DNA of 62,500 bases from Apostichopus japonicus (taxonomy: Eukaryota; Echinodermata; Holothuroidea; Aspidochirotida; Stichopodidae): positions 6,125,984-6,188,483 of the forward strand of contig NC_092564.1 in assembly GCF_037975245.1 (NCBI RefSeq). The letters run 5' to 3'. How positions within the stretch are numbered: position 1 is the stretch's first letter; each line of letters starts with the position of its first letter. The notes below the pieces were generated by a model that saw only the letters and a list, made by a program, of their open reading frames with translations, was not told the DNA's origin and made no database searches. Below are positions 1-12,270 of this stretch, piece by piece. A program made the translations under genes and the position numbers.

Positions 1-2317
1 TTTTGTTTAATTGAAATGACTATATTAAATGTGAAAAAAATAATTGGTACGTTTGCCGGGATGATATTTTATATTTCGAAGATATGATCAAGTGATGCCG
101 TTGACTTTTAACAATTCTTTAATTTCTAGCATGTAATTAAGGTTTTGTCTTTGTGTAACATCTGCAATTATTGCACAATCACTTATTTCAAAAGGCCGAA
201 AATGGCAGGCTCTAATACGTCAAATAATGCACTCCGGGGCATATTTAGATAATAAATATATAATTAGGTCTAAATGCAAGGTTGTGGTAATAAATACTTA
301 TGGAGTTTGAAAACCCCTCCGACTGATGATGAAGATGGAGCATGCCCCCCACCCCCTCCCCATTTTACGAACGCCGTTGCTATTTTTGAAGAATAGTATA
401 GGAGAGTGTCCTCATCTGACTAATTGCAACCTTGTTTGTAGTTAAATTCAAGTGTCTGGTTAAATTTAAAGAAACTAACCAAAAGATGGTTTACTTTTTA
501 GAAAATAAATAATCAGAAACCCATACACAACATCAAATCAAGAAGAAAAAAAAAAAGAAAAAAAAATCAGCAAACAAAGAAGATATAAAACAGACGAATA
601 AGCATACATACTCTTCTGCTTTTTACATCTCGTCTCTCCCTTCTCTAGTCTATATAGAAGATATATGCATTCTATGTACTTTTCTGATATTTTTACTTGC
701 TTTTATTTTCCTGGGTAAAACCTGCGGTACTTTGCACTATTTCCAATACACGTATCTTTTGTTAATAGTTGTTACTTACACAAAGTGTTATATCCTATAA
801 GGAATAACTTTAAAACTGGTTTAACCTTTAGATATATTTATATATAAATATCGTAGCACAGAATCATCTTTTCTAAAATATCTTAAAATAATGAACCATA
901 AAAATAGCTGAAGGGGAATGACTAACCGTATCTTAAAATTCTTAGTAAACTTTTTACATCCATTAATTTGACACCTCAGAAGCAAAAAAAAAAAATATAT
1001 AGAAGAAAATAGTGCCAACATCCCTTTGCTTGTACCCCCTTCAATTATTTTAAACTTAGTCAAGCGAATATTACTTGTGCTAAAACTGATAATGGTGGCG
1101 ATAAAAAGTGAGGAGTTATCAAGACTCTGCGGAGGCTCATAATGGGGGTTTTGATTGCAAACTTAAAGAGAAAAAAAAGACCCCAAAAACGAATCCAGGT
1201 GCTTGAAAAAAGCAACCTCTTCATAACCTACAGACTTTTTAATGTTTTGTTATATTTTGTATTGTCAAGACATAAACAACAATCCACAACCTATCTTAAT
1301 TGTACTCATACAATATGCATACTGTTTACATGAACGAAATAGTTCACTCTCATGGTGACAGGACAACTTTTCTCTTTTATTCTCAATGTTTTCATGTTAA
1401 GTTGACCAAAACCGAAAAGCTACTTTATAAAATACGCTCTCTGAAAGATGAAAGATTGAAATGGGTAATTAAGTACCAACTAAGAAACAAAGAAAAAAGG
1501 TGGAGGGCTGTTGGAGAGAATAGCTTTTTTATTTTTTATTGTTGAAGCTTGTTTAGAAACATTTCGAGATAAGAAAACGAATCGTAAATTATATGTAATG
1601 GAATGGATTAATTAGGTGACAATGAACAACGTCACTAAGAGACAAAGAAGTTAAAAAGAAATAAATTTAACAGAGCGCAGATCATTTGTTCCTTTCTTTT
1701 TCTCTCTCTCTTTTTTTCCCCCCAACTTGATTTGGTTGGCAATTTTCTGACCAAACATGATATAAAGCAACAGGACAGTTTGTTTATACGTTGACCAGAG
1801 CAATAAGCTTTTGTTTTCTTTCAAAAGTGAAATGAAGATGTTCAAAAACGGTAGCTATTCTTTCTGTTTTGTATAGACAACTAATAGAAACTATAAACAT
1901 TTGCTATATCTTCAAATAAACTCTCCATACATCAATAAAATTAGTTTCCATCAGACCGATTGATATACGGAGTAATTGAAATTTTAATACATAAAAGAGG
2001 TTATAATGCAAGGAAGAAATAACACCACGAGGTTTTTCTTGATGTTGCATCGGGAGGTTGAAATGTGTCTGACTAAGGTAAAAGGGTGGGGCTTGTGATA
2101 TGTTTTTATTCTATATGCTTGTGTTTTCATGCGAAACCATGCAACATTGGGTACGGTTTCCGTTACGTGTTGTCTGCATGTGTGCGATACATTTATGTAA
2201 TGAAATACTAGCTGCCCTTTAATTTTAGAGATCGGTATATGTGGTTGGAACAACTTAACATGCTCCATATTCTACTGCTCCAATTCCCATTAGTTATTAA
2301 CCGAGATTGTATAAACT
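1..2317. other. noncoding 3' flank, nothing recognised
   Basis: AT-rich sequence with short homopolymer runs (A/T tracts near 550 and 1710, and C runs near 350). The open frames here are at most 94 codons, several beginning at non-ATG codons, and show no domain, no splice-site context and no similarity I recognise. I see no RNA gene or mobile element. Confidence 0.5.
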
Positions 2318-3215
2318 ATTTAGTCCAACTTGTGTGTCTTACAGATAGTTAGATACTCTCTGTGGTTGCATTCATGTCATTGTCCCACCCCATTAGTCAT
2401 TGAGAGAGTTACATATACTAGTACATATAATAATAATAATAAGCAATTATTTTTACGACGCTTAAGCGACCACAAATTTGGGAGAAACCCGCAAGGGCTT
2501 ATGGAATACAACTTACACGTCGGGTGGTTTCCAATTCAACATGTTAACTCAAATTTGGAATTTGTTTCAATTTAGAAAGTCATTTCAGATGGGAAAACCG
2601 TAGATTGATCTTGGATAGAAAACCAACCTTACTATGCCCCGGCCGGGTATCGAACCCGGAACCTCCCGATTGCTAAGCCTCATTGCTTCAAATGCCACCG
2701 CCTTTATCCACTCGTCCACAGCACCGCAGCACATATTCTAATGTTGAAACTGTGTACCTTGTCGCTAAAGTGGACACTTATTATGTTCTAGCAATGACGT
2801 AGAGATCTTTCACTGCTTCCACCCACCCTATCATACGTAAATGTTCTAATGAAAAAAGTTACTTTTAGTACAAGTTAAATGACAGATGTACATGTGGTTG
2901 CAGCTATTTCACCCCCCCCCCCCTCCTTAGTTACTAATAGAGTTTTATACTCTAAAGTGGCAACTTATGTGTTCTAACAATAACTTAGAGAGATCTCAGT
3001 GTACAGGTTACATTTCACTGATCCAATCAATTATAGAATTTATATAAATGTATAGTCCAATGTAGAAACATATGTGTCCTTCAAATAACTGATAGATGTA
3101 CAGACATGTAGTTACAGCTATTTCACTGCTCCATTCGATACACAAGTATATGAGAGTTTTTAACTGTTAAGACCAAAGTGGAAATGTTAGTGTCCTACAA
3201 ATCAAAGTGAGTTGT
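2318..3215. repeat. degenerate satellite-like tandem array, interrupted by a SINE
   Basis: A motif of the form (A/T)CCAAAGTGG-AACTTATGTGTCCTA followed by AGATGTACA and CAGCTATTTCACTGCTCCA recurs at about 2320, 2767, 2956, 3055 and 3170. Spacing is roughly 100-190 nt once the SINE at 2428-2726 is subtracted. Copies are strongly diverged and have indels. C-rich runs (2911-2923) lie in one unit. The array predates the SINE insertion. Confidence 0.55.
2428..2726 (-). mobile_element. tRNA-derived SINE with (ATT)n tail
   Basis: Read on the minus strand, it opens with a tRNA-like head (2636-2725). The head contains a box A (TGGACGAGTGGATAAAGG) and a box B (GGTTCGATACC) in a class II (Ser/Leu-like) arrangement with a long variable region. 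An unrelated body follows, then a 3' (ATT)n tail at about 2428-2442. The body, including ACGTGTAAGTTGTA and GTCGCTTAA, recurs at 14822-14990. It is about 299 bp. The head is not expected to be a functional tRNA because it continues into the SINE body and lacks a clear acceptor stem. Confidence 0.75.
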
Positions 3216-5280
3216 TCTTTCATAGTTTCAAGTACGAAAAGCGGAATAGCGCAGCTTTGAATTCGGCCCGGAGTCATACAACTTACTGGGCATATTAGAA
3301 ACTGTTACACAGGTCACTGTTCCGATGAGGCTATAGGTGACTTCGGTGGGTATTCTTTCAAAGGTACAGAACAAATTGCAAGCGCTTGTATATTCGTGTA
3401 TATGGTATGGTTATAGTACCCTTTAAGGTCTACGGACACCTATGAACAACATTATCCTAGTCAATCTAATAGGTATTAGAAATCATGAAACCAGGTGCAA
3501 CTCCCATCAAAATCCATCAAAGATTGACTATTTTACAAGTCTTTTCGTAATTATAGTTTTATTTATGAATAAACATTAGCTAATTATGCACATGGATGGT
3601 ACAAAGGAAGTGACTGCCTAATTTTCTGTTATGGTATCACTTTGTTGTCACAAACGTCGTTTCAATGACACTGAACCCAGGTTTGTGGTCTAAGGAGATT
3701 TTTGAAATATTTTATTGTCTTCTTTGAAAAGAGGAACATCACATTATTCAAGTGATATATGTGGGCCTGTAATTAGGGGTTAACTTATTAAGGCCTAAAA
3801 TAAAAGATTTTGATGAACGGAACAGTCCACGTCATCGTTTGCGCATATTTAATGAGTTTCCACAGATTTATCAAAACTTCAAATGTGTATATCTTGTAAA
3901 AAAAAAGAGCTTTTCAAAACCTATCAACAGATTTTGAATGAGATTATCACACACAACAAATTTACTGAATATGGGGCAAATTGGCTATAGTGTCCGTATA
4001 GTATTTTAAATAAGTACCTTGAATTTTCCATGGAGTGAAATGAATGGATCTGGGTTGGCAGGTGAACTCATGGGTGGAGGGTCAAGTGTTAAGCAAAGGG
4101 GGTGAGAGTGGGAAGGGGCAAATCTTTGACATTAATAAACCCATCAAATTTAGTGAGTGTATACGCTCATTTGTATGGCAGCATACTGCGTATACATGCC
4201 CCATTGACTTACACACTAAATCGTCAAAGTAAGGCGGTCTCTACATCCTTGTAGAAGTTCTCACTAGCTACACACAAGTATAATTATTACAACTACGACA
4301 GCAAAGTATTACTTTGATGATAACTAATCATATTTTATTTAACAAGTTTTAGATGATCTGTCCTTGACGATTTTTGTAGATTTTGCTTTTCACGATTTGA
4401 CCCAAAAAGGATTGGCTAGTCATTGACCCGACTGAGTAAATAGAAGCAAGTGTAACGTACCGAACAACAAGCTATCGGCTCCCGTGTGTCAACTTGATCT
4501 TTGTGATTTGTCAGCGAGCGAGGTTTTTAGACAGTTTGTTCAAGAAATTTGGTCAATAAACGAGTCATTGAAAGCGGTATGAATCTACGTTGATACATGT
4601 CGCAAACTATTCAATTCTATTTCTTTTTCTCTCCTTTTCTTTCTTTTATTCTTTTCTTCTTAGAGAATCCGAGTGTAGTGACGGGTAGGCGACCAGTTGG
4701 CGAAGTAAAATGAATCCTTTACACAGAGATCAAACAAATGGTGGCTCTCGATAGACGATTTGAGGTTAAACTTGTCAAATCTGGCCTTGGACAAAGTTTA
4801 AACCTGCACTCTCTATAGTTTGATGATTGGTATTATTGTAATTAAACTGGGTTTGTATAACGAGCGTGCGTATAGTTTGCAACGTTCTGTCTGTGTGTCT
4901 GACAATATTCCCCAACTGGCTGGACAATACTGGCTCATCATCGAATTAATCAAACAACTTTTGATGGTTGATTAAAATTAAGTGTCTTAAACAACTGGAA
5001 GAGTGCTGAAGAAGATGGTTGGGTGTTGAAGATGTTGGATAGTTTGTGACGTCATTCTTTACGTCATCACTTTCATTCAGTGTTTATGACGCCGCTCGAT
5101 TACTGGGCAATATCATATATAGATTCCAGATTACATAGTTCACGCAGGAAGTTGGGTATAACACACATTTGAAGACACGAAAAATCGTGTCAAACAGTGA
5201 GCTTTTATTACGCTATTGTGCTCAATAAAACGATGCTAGAACCTTAAAAGTAACCCTAACTCCAACTCGAGTGCATGCCA
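3216..5280. other. noncoding, nothing recognised
   Basis: AT-rich sequence without a supported gene. A slightly more GC-rich patch at 3230-3370 and another at 4670-5160 look like unique DNA or old transposon remnants. I cannot assign either. Confidence 0.4.
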
Positions 5281-5868
5281 TCAACAGGATAACTGTACCA
5301 TCATAACCATAACCATACCGTACCATACCGTACCGTATACCTTGACAAACAGTACCATACCATTCCATACAATATCGTACTGTACCTTACCGCACCACAC
5401 AATACCGTAGCGTACCATACCATTCCATAATAACCATAACATTACGGTACCATACCATACCATATAATACCGTATATACCGTGACATACAGTACCATACC
5501 GTACCCTGACATATCGTACTGTACTGTACTGAACTGTACTGTACTGTACTGTACTGCACCTTACCATGCCCTACCATACCATACCACGCGATACCGTACA
5601 ATACCGTAGCGTACCATACCATACCACAACTATACGGTACCATACCATATAATACCGTACATACCGTGACATACAGTACTATACCGTACCATGACATATC
5701 GTACTGTACTGTACTGCACCTTGCCATACCATACCACACCATACCGTACATTACCGTAGCGTACCATACCATTCCACTACTATACGGTACCATACCATAT
5801 AATACCGTACATACCGTGACATACAATACCAGACCGTACCATGACATATCGTACTGTACTGTACACAC
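5281..5868. repeat. pentamer-based tandem array (TACCG/TACCA) with higher-order units
   Basis: Nearly the whole stretch is made of 5-bp units of the type GTACC, ATACC and TACTG. On top of this, longer segments repeat as blocks. A segment running from GGTACCATACCA through ACCGTGACATACA to CATATCGTACTGTACTG appears at about 5449, 5636 and 5788, with a period near 150-190 bp. The long open frames on both strands (up to 195 codons, rich in Tyr, Val and Trp) are translations of the repeat, not genes. Confidence 0.9.
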
Positions 5869-6361
5869 CCTTTACTCACATAGTTTTAAATCGTTCGGAG
5901 ACAGGTTCATTGATAAACAAACCATTTTGTAAGACCATTGAACGAAACTAATTGTTTCATCGATGAACCCATTCACATTGATGTCCGACTGTAATGTTAA
6001 TGTTATGTTAATGGTAATGGCACAACAAACTCATATTTACTGCAAGTTTGTAGAGCAGTTTACTTCCCAGCAAATGCGTTATCAACGGATTTTTCAGATC
6101 AGCCGAGGCTAAACCCTAATGTTACCGTAGGTGGAGGAATATGACACGCTATATCAATGAACAATACTATTATCGCTTGTACATGATTAAATGCGCAGAT
6201 AATCCAGTAATCTAGTTTGGAGAGGCCAAACATCATGGAAATAAACACACTCACAGTATCTTAATTAGTATTTGCAACGCTCGGCTACCTCATCAGGACA
6301 GATTGCCTTAATAGACCAGGATGTAAAGAAATATAAATCGAAGAGTAGTGGTCATGTTTTT
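5869..6361. other. noncoding spacer, nothing recognised
   Basis: Unique-looking AT-rich DNA between two tandem arrays. A short ATGTTAATG direct duplication lies near 5995-6015. No gene signal. Confidence 0.4.
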
Positions 6362-6735
6362 TGATGGGTTTGGTGACGGGTGGGTCGACTGCGGTTGTGG
6401 ATAGGTGGGTTGAATGCGGTTGGGGGATGATGGGTGGGTTGAATGCGGTTAGGGATGGGTGGGTTGAATGCGGTTAGAGATGGGTTGGTTGAATGCGATT
6501 GGGGATGGGTGGATTGAATGTGGTTGGAGATGGGTGGGTTGAATACGGTTAGGGATGGGTTGGTTGAATGCCGTTGGGGATGGGTGGGTTGAATAAGGTT
6601 GGGAAAGGTAGGTTGGATGGGGTTGGCTGTGGGTGGGTTGAATGCGGTTGGGGAATGATGGGTGGGTTGAATGCGGTTGGGGATGGGTAGGTTGGATGGG
6701 GTTGAGGATGGGCGGGGTGTGATGGGATTGGGTGG
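6362..6735. repeat. 24-bp G-rich minisatellite
   Basis: About 14 imperfect copies of GGGATGGGTGGGTTGAATGC plus GGTT, with occasional unit-length variation. The plus strand has many GGG triplets at short spacing, so it could form G-quadruplexes. The Pro-rich minus-strand open frame over it is a repeat translation. Confidence 0.9.
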
Positions 6736-6739
6736 TTTT

Positions 6740-8918
6740 GTGATGACATTCTGTGTATTGCGGCTACCAAGTATATGTAGCTAGGAAGGTTTTCGAATCC
6801 AATGAAAAAGTTCAAAAACAAAATGTAGGCCATGTGCCTTACAAGGTAAACATACAAAAGACAAGAAAGTCCCAGCTTCGTGCATCACCGCAAGACAGTC
6901 ATTTCGGACCGGTCAACCGGTTATATTGTAGTCAAAAATAGCCTATGTGAAACTTAATTTAGCTGAATTTTGTATTTATTTATTTACGTTTCTTCCTTAA
7001 GTAAAATAAAAAATGTTGGTATGCATGTACCTTGTTATTACATTAAGCTATTTTCTCCATTTTTAGGGGTATTCCAAGTATAACTGGCCCTTAGAAACCC
7101 ATGAGCACGCAAATATTTGCATGTTGACTTCAACAAAATATAAGTACATAATAGTTTAGCCTTATTTGATTTTAAAATATTCCATTTTTCCCCTTCAAAA
7201 CCATCACAACAGTCGTGCCGATACTTGTAGAGATTACGGACTCGTATTCCGTAATAACTTCTTGTCCTCGTACTTGGGTCATTTTGGAAGTCTAGATTAG
7301 ATAGTAAGGAAATATTAATGACTCGTACACGTTTTGATAGCCTTGTGTACTTATTTGTACTCCAAACAAGGGTAACAATGGTACTTGTACTGGTAATGGT
7401 ACTCATGCTGTTGTACTTGTACGACAAATCTGGTCATAATCGTAAAAAACCTCAAGAAACTACAAAAGAAATAACGAAGTCAATTGATATTTTCCACTGT
7501 TAGAATCATCCGAAATATACATTTTATTTCAGTGTGTCAAATAAACGAAATACATCATGAAAGTTCAGATGGTTTTTTAATTTTCATAAATTAAAAAGGG
7601 GAAAAAATAAAGAGAAGGTTGGGGACAAGGTTTAAAGGTCAATAAATTCATTTTTTTTTTAAACAGCCATGCGTCAAATACTTATAATAAACAACGAGAA
7701 AATAATAGAATAGTAACACATAGTAACTTCCTTTCTGAAACTCTTAAAAATAGAAAGAAATGAAGCTAAACATGATTGTTCAACCGACTTTCAAATAAAA
7801 ATCTGCCTGTCTTTAGTTTAGTAAATTAAGTATATGGAATGTTTTAGTTGTATTCAAATAATGCAAAGGATTGTCGTCAAGATTGATTATGTGTGGATAA
7901 CGGCGGGATAGAATCTATTTGCACCTCAAACAAACAAACGAAAAAATGAAATTTCTGTTTTCCTAATATGGTTCGTGTTTTAAGCACTTGTTATTGTACA
8001 CATGCGGTCACAAGATCAAACCGAAACAAAACCAATTTGTTGACTCTAATGACTTAAGTAAGTCTGGAAATTGTAGATGAGACCGCAAAGCAATCTGTAG
8101 CAAATACTTGAGCAGGGTGATGCAACAAAAAGGGTGGGGATAGCGACTATATAACTGAAACAAAATGGTATTTGTGTTATTTTTAGGCGTCTCTTGTAGA
8201 GGTCAAAGAAAAACAAATTATATAAAATTAGTTCTTGACAGAAGTTTCATATGTCATTCTTTTCCATTCTTCCATAATTATACTTTGATAATTGTTATTT
8301 AAGTTGATGAGTTTTAAGGATTTTCTTAAACTACGATGTGTTATACATTAGCAGACTATAATAGATATCAGTAAAACATAGACAAGTTCAGTTTCAAAAA
8401 CGGGAAACGTGCCGGACATGCAAATATAATTTAGAATCAATTTTCTGATTGGTAAATAGAATCGTGTAAATCTTTAGACATAAAATGATTATAGAAAGAA
8501 CAGATGGAAATTGTCATTTTGATACAGGGGATGTCCTTTTAAACATTCGAGGAATCCCCAACAGCTCTATACCATGTACATGTCTGCGTACTGGGATACA
8601 GCCTCCGCCTCCATTTTGTTTCTCTATTATGTACGTTTGGTTATCACAACATCATGCAATATGGCGGCGTACGATTGAGAAGATGATCCTAGTTACGACC
8701 GTCCACGCTTAATATACTGCTTATATGGTTTTCAGTTTGTACCTGATAACTCCTTGAATAATGAACTTGTTTGTCACCTTGGAACGTAAAGTAAGATCTT
8801 GTTCTGTTACTTCACAAAAAGTGTGACACGATCTTTATTACTTAAGTTCAAACATTTTATACCGTTCTGAACGACTATAATGTACTCAGTAAACTTGCCT
8901 ATGTATTCACTCTCAATT
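6740..8918. other. noncoding, one dispersed short repeat
   Basis: AT-rich DNA without a supported gene. The region 7240-7430 is dominated by TACTTGTAC-type words. It contains 20 bases (7398-7417) found again exactly at 48653-48672, so it is probably a fragment of a dispersed repeat. The 129-codon minus-strand open frame at 7038-7427 runs over this low-complexity DNA and has no recognisable features. Confidence 0.4.
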
Positions 8919-9045
8919 GTCAAAAAGTGAAAAGTCAGCCTATGAGAGTATCCATGATGATGATGACGCTTGAAAGGAGTGAAATTCACTCCTATCAAAG
9001 AATGAAGTCATGTTTATTTTGCTCTAAAACTAGTTACGTAATTTC
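8919..9045. mobile_element. partial copy (left half) of a 240-bp TIR element
   Basis: Left end and first half of the family represented in full at 9072-9311. It shares AAAGTGA-type ends, GAGAGTATCCATGAT, the GGAGTGAAATTCACTCC palindrome, TGAAGTCATG and GCTCTAAAA. The right half is missing. Confidence 0.55.
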
Positions 9046-9071
9046 CCTTTGGACGGGGCATCCTTCCCAAA

Positions 9072-9311
9072 TTCCAAAGAGTGAGAATTCACCTATTGTT
9101 AGTGTCCACGATAATGACGTTTCAAAGGAGTGAATTTTACTCTTTACCAAAGATTGACTTCATGCATATTAAGCTCTAAAAATAGTTGAGTACTTTCACT
9201 ATACAAGACTTAAATTTGCAAGAATTCACTATTAGGAGAATACTGAAACACACTACTCGAAAGAGTGATTATTGTGGACACTCTCATAAAGCGAATTCTC
9301 ACTTTCTGGAA
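9072..9311. mobile_element. full-length 240-bp TIR (MITE-like) element
   Basis: Ends are inverted repeats of about 45 bp. The left end begins TTCCAAAGAGTGAGAATTC and continues to AGTGTCCACGATAAT. The reverse complement of the right end begins TTCCAGAAAGTGAGAATTC and continues to AGTGTCCACAATAAT. An internal palindrome (GGAGTGAATTTTACTC) sits near the left end. It is noncoding. Flanking AATT on both sides may be target sequence but is too short to prove. A copy of identical length lies at 31421-31660. Confidence 0.7.
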
Positions 9312-9445
9312 TTAGGAAAGTATGTCCTGTCTTATATTGAATATCTCATGAGCCATTTCGTATATCTCACCAATTATAACACGAATTATACTGTCACACC
9401 TCTTTATTCCAAACAGTCAGATTTCAGAATTATGGCTCTCTCGAT

Positions 9446-9622
9446 GAATGAATTTTACTCTTTTCAATGTGTGACGTCACGTCGTTTTAGCTCTATAGAA
9501 TCAATGGATCTAATCTATCTATTTTTTGCAAGATTCACTCTAAGTTGAAGACTGAAAATCTTGTCTGGAAAGAGTGATCAATGTGGACACTCTCAAAGAA
9601 TAACCGTCCCCCTTTTTCGGGA
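9446..9622. mobile_element. partial copy (right part) of the 240-bp TIR element
   Basis: It carries GAATGAATTTTACTCTTT, TTAGCTCTA, TTTGCAAGA-TTCACT and the right-end motif AAAGAGTGATCAATGTGGACACTCTC of the family, but lacks the left terminal repeat. With 8919-9045 and 9072-9311 it makes a local cluster of three copies in the same orientation. Confidence 0.5.
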
Positions 9623-12011
9623 GTTAATTGTGTATGTGGCTGCATGCATGGGGGCATGTAATTTTCGGATAGATACAAGTATTTTTCAAAAGAAAAGTTA
9701 TTTTACTACAGTGATAACTCGAGTTTTGCTATACACTTTCAAAATATATACCGTGGAACATGTTACATATATTTCCGATCTAATGAAGTGTTTACATTAT
9801 TTATGAAAACATTGTTTCTTTTATTGGACAATGTCATCATCAATTTTATTCAAACATGAATATATTGTCCAAAATTGATAATACAGTTATGTGATTAACT
9901 TAACCAAGTACTTATCGTAACAAAGTAACAGATCTATTTCATTGAAATTACATAAATGTTATTTGATTGAATAATAACGTCATTATTTCATCGATTTCGT
10001 CTGTGTTGCATTAAAAAGAGTTTTCCAGATAAATTAGGTAAACTTGCAGAATATATATTTTTAATAGGTTAAGCAAATGCCGTTTGATTGTCCGAATAAT
10101 TTGCTATTTTATATTTCGACAAACTTGAGTTGTCTACTCATGATCCATATTATGTTATGTCCAATATATACCTTTCACCAGCGGCTCCTTGATAAGGTTT
10201 CCTGTCCATTGATATAGCCCACATATTGTGTGGTAACCAAAGGTTAAAAATAAAATCGCAGTTGGTTATGCCTTTCAAGTTCAGTCATCATTTTGTGTTA
10301 AATTTCTTTCTTTCATAACTGTTTCGATCCGGGGGACGGGGGGGGGGGGGGGGTTGGAACCGACCCCATCTACAAGGTGGATGGATGGGGTAATCCCCCA
10401 AGTAAAACTAAAATTATAGACGTCAAATGGTGCAATTATGAGGCAAAGTTAGACTTTAAAATTAGGTCTAGTATTATATCTTACCGCAAGGTTGTATACT
10501 TATAATTCCATTTTGAATTTTTATGTGATCCGCGTCTGTTACATTAACCTCGCAGTATATTTTATGACACGATAAAGCAATTAAAAAATCACTATTTTTT
10601 CAGCAGTTTCAAATCATGAGAAAGAATTCAAGCTTTCAGCGCGGCCCATATTTAGTTTTATTTCAACATCCGTTTGGTTTTCATTCCTATTGAATCTGTG
10701 CGTTTTAGAACTTTTCATGATATGGACACTTAAGTTTTCCTACTAGTTGACGCCGTTTATACAGCTGTTTCAGATTAGTATCTTTCGTGATTTGTATCTT
10801 TGTACCTTTGTACTTAAAAACTTAACATCAGAAAGACATTCCGGCAAAGTGGAAACAATGCAAGTTTGATCACTTCTCACTGAAATGACACAATGGAGTT
10901 TGTATTTACCATCAATACTACAAAAGGCTCTCTCGTTGTACACCAAGTTGCCACTTTACATTCTTTGCTTGCCTAACAATAAAAACGGTTGTCATATTAG
11001 CCAGTTTTTCAATGGATTTGAAGTATTCATTGAAACAAAAACTTTAGATTCAACTTGATCAACATGTGTTATCTATAGTGATGTATGGCTTAACAATGAT
11101 ATACTTTTTTTTAAAGTCAACTGTTACTATCTCATGTTGGCAAATAATGCTTTCCATTAACGGTTTGCTTTTTAAACGGAGAATCAATCTCAAACCGACT
11201 AAACAAAAAGAGAAGGAAATTAACGGAAGGTATGGTGATGGATAGACGTAAACCACTATAGGTATATGTGACGTTGATCGATAACTACTGATACAATGTA
11301 CATATATTGTTTTCAGACAAAATAATTAAGTAACAAGCCAAGGGAACAAAAAAGTACAAAGAAAAACGCTTGTGGCTTACAATGAGTTATTCCTATCTAT
11401 ATGTTTGTTCAGTTAACATATTTTGACAGTTTAATCTTGATATAGGATTTTCAGGACCTTTGTTGTAGAGTTTTATACGCAAACTGACATACAAGCCACG
11501 TCACGTGACTTGGGCTATATTCCATACCTGAACACAGCAAGTTAGGTGGTATGGGGAGGAAGAAAGGAACACGGTTTTACCTTGTTCATTATTAAGGTAA
11601 GAGAGATGTTTAATGGACATTTATAAAGTGGACGTCCAGGGTTTGTCAAGCAAATGCTTTCATGATTTATGCTGTGCTGGGTTGTTTACTGTGTACCGTA
11701 TCACTCTAACTAATGCAAAGTAAATTTCCGCACATTCTTGGATGTCCATCAATTCAACAAGCATTTCAGTGTAGTTTTACATCCATTCGGGATGTTCTTC
11801 ATTAACGAGTTATGCACCGTTTTAATCCAGAACAGATTACTTTATGTCCCACACATTTAATTGAGTATCTGTTGTATTGTGTCATTTGCAAACCTTTAAA
11901 GCTTACATCATCGTTTTATGGATCCTGAAGAGGTTCTGGTGAATCAGAGGAACAGATTATCTTTTTTAGGTATACCTAATATTTTCTTATTTTCAAGTAT
12001 TAGTATAGAAC
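9623..12011. other. noncoding, homopolymer G tract, otherwise nothing recognised
   Basis: AT-rich DNA. The only distinctive feature is a G-rich tract at 10331-10356 with 16 consecutive G. No supported gene, RNA or mobile element. Confidence 0.4.
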
Positions 12012-12270
12012 AGGGGTTGTTAAATACTTTTTTATGCTACGGCCAGTTAAGAAAAACAAACAAAAAACTTTTTGTTGTAGAAACGTCCCTTCCACCACAA
12101 AATCACAATCTTACCGTGGCTATACCTGTATACAGGGTATAGGCCAGTAGGGTGCTGACGCATATCGCGTTAAAGTGTATAGCCCGATTATTGCAATATT
12201 GCGGGCCGTATGAAAATCTTCCGCGGATCACATTTGGCCCCCGCGCCGCCCGTTGAGTTACTACCATAAA
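12012..12270. mobile_element. possible hAT-type nonautonomous remnant
   Basis: The stretch opens with CAGGGGTTGTTAAA, like the end of many hAT elements. It contains a GC-rich inner block (GCGGGCCGTATGAAAATC, TTCCGCGGATCACATTTGG) resembling the subterminal sequence of animal hAT MITEs. A small palindrome, CCTGTATACAGG, is inside. The far terminus and target-site duplication are not intact. It lies only about 0.5 kb past the Hox1 stop. Confidence 0.35.

Noticed and set aside
2636-2725. tRNA-Ser or tRNA-Leu gene on the minus strand
   Set aside because: It is continuous with a repeated body and ATT tail, and the acceptor stem is not convincing. It is a SINE head.
5281-5868. 195-codon minus-strand open frame rich in Tyr, Val, Trp and Met
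   Set aside because: It is the translation of a pentamer tandem repeat. The opposite strand is open too, and there is no domain.
6549-6857. 102-codon Pro-rich minus-strand frame
   Set aside because: It is the translation of the 24-bp minisatellite.
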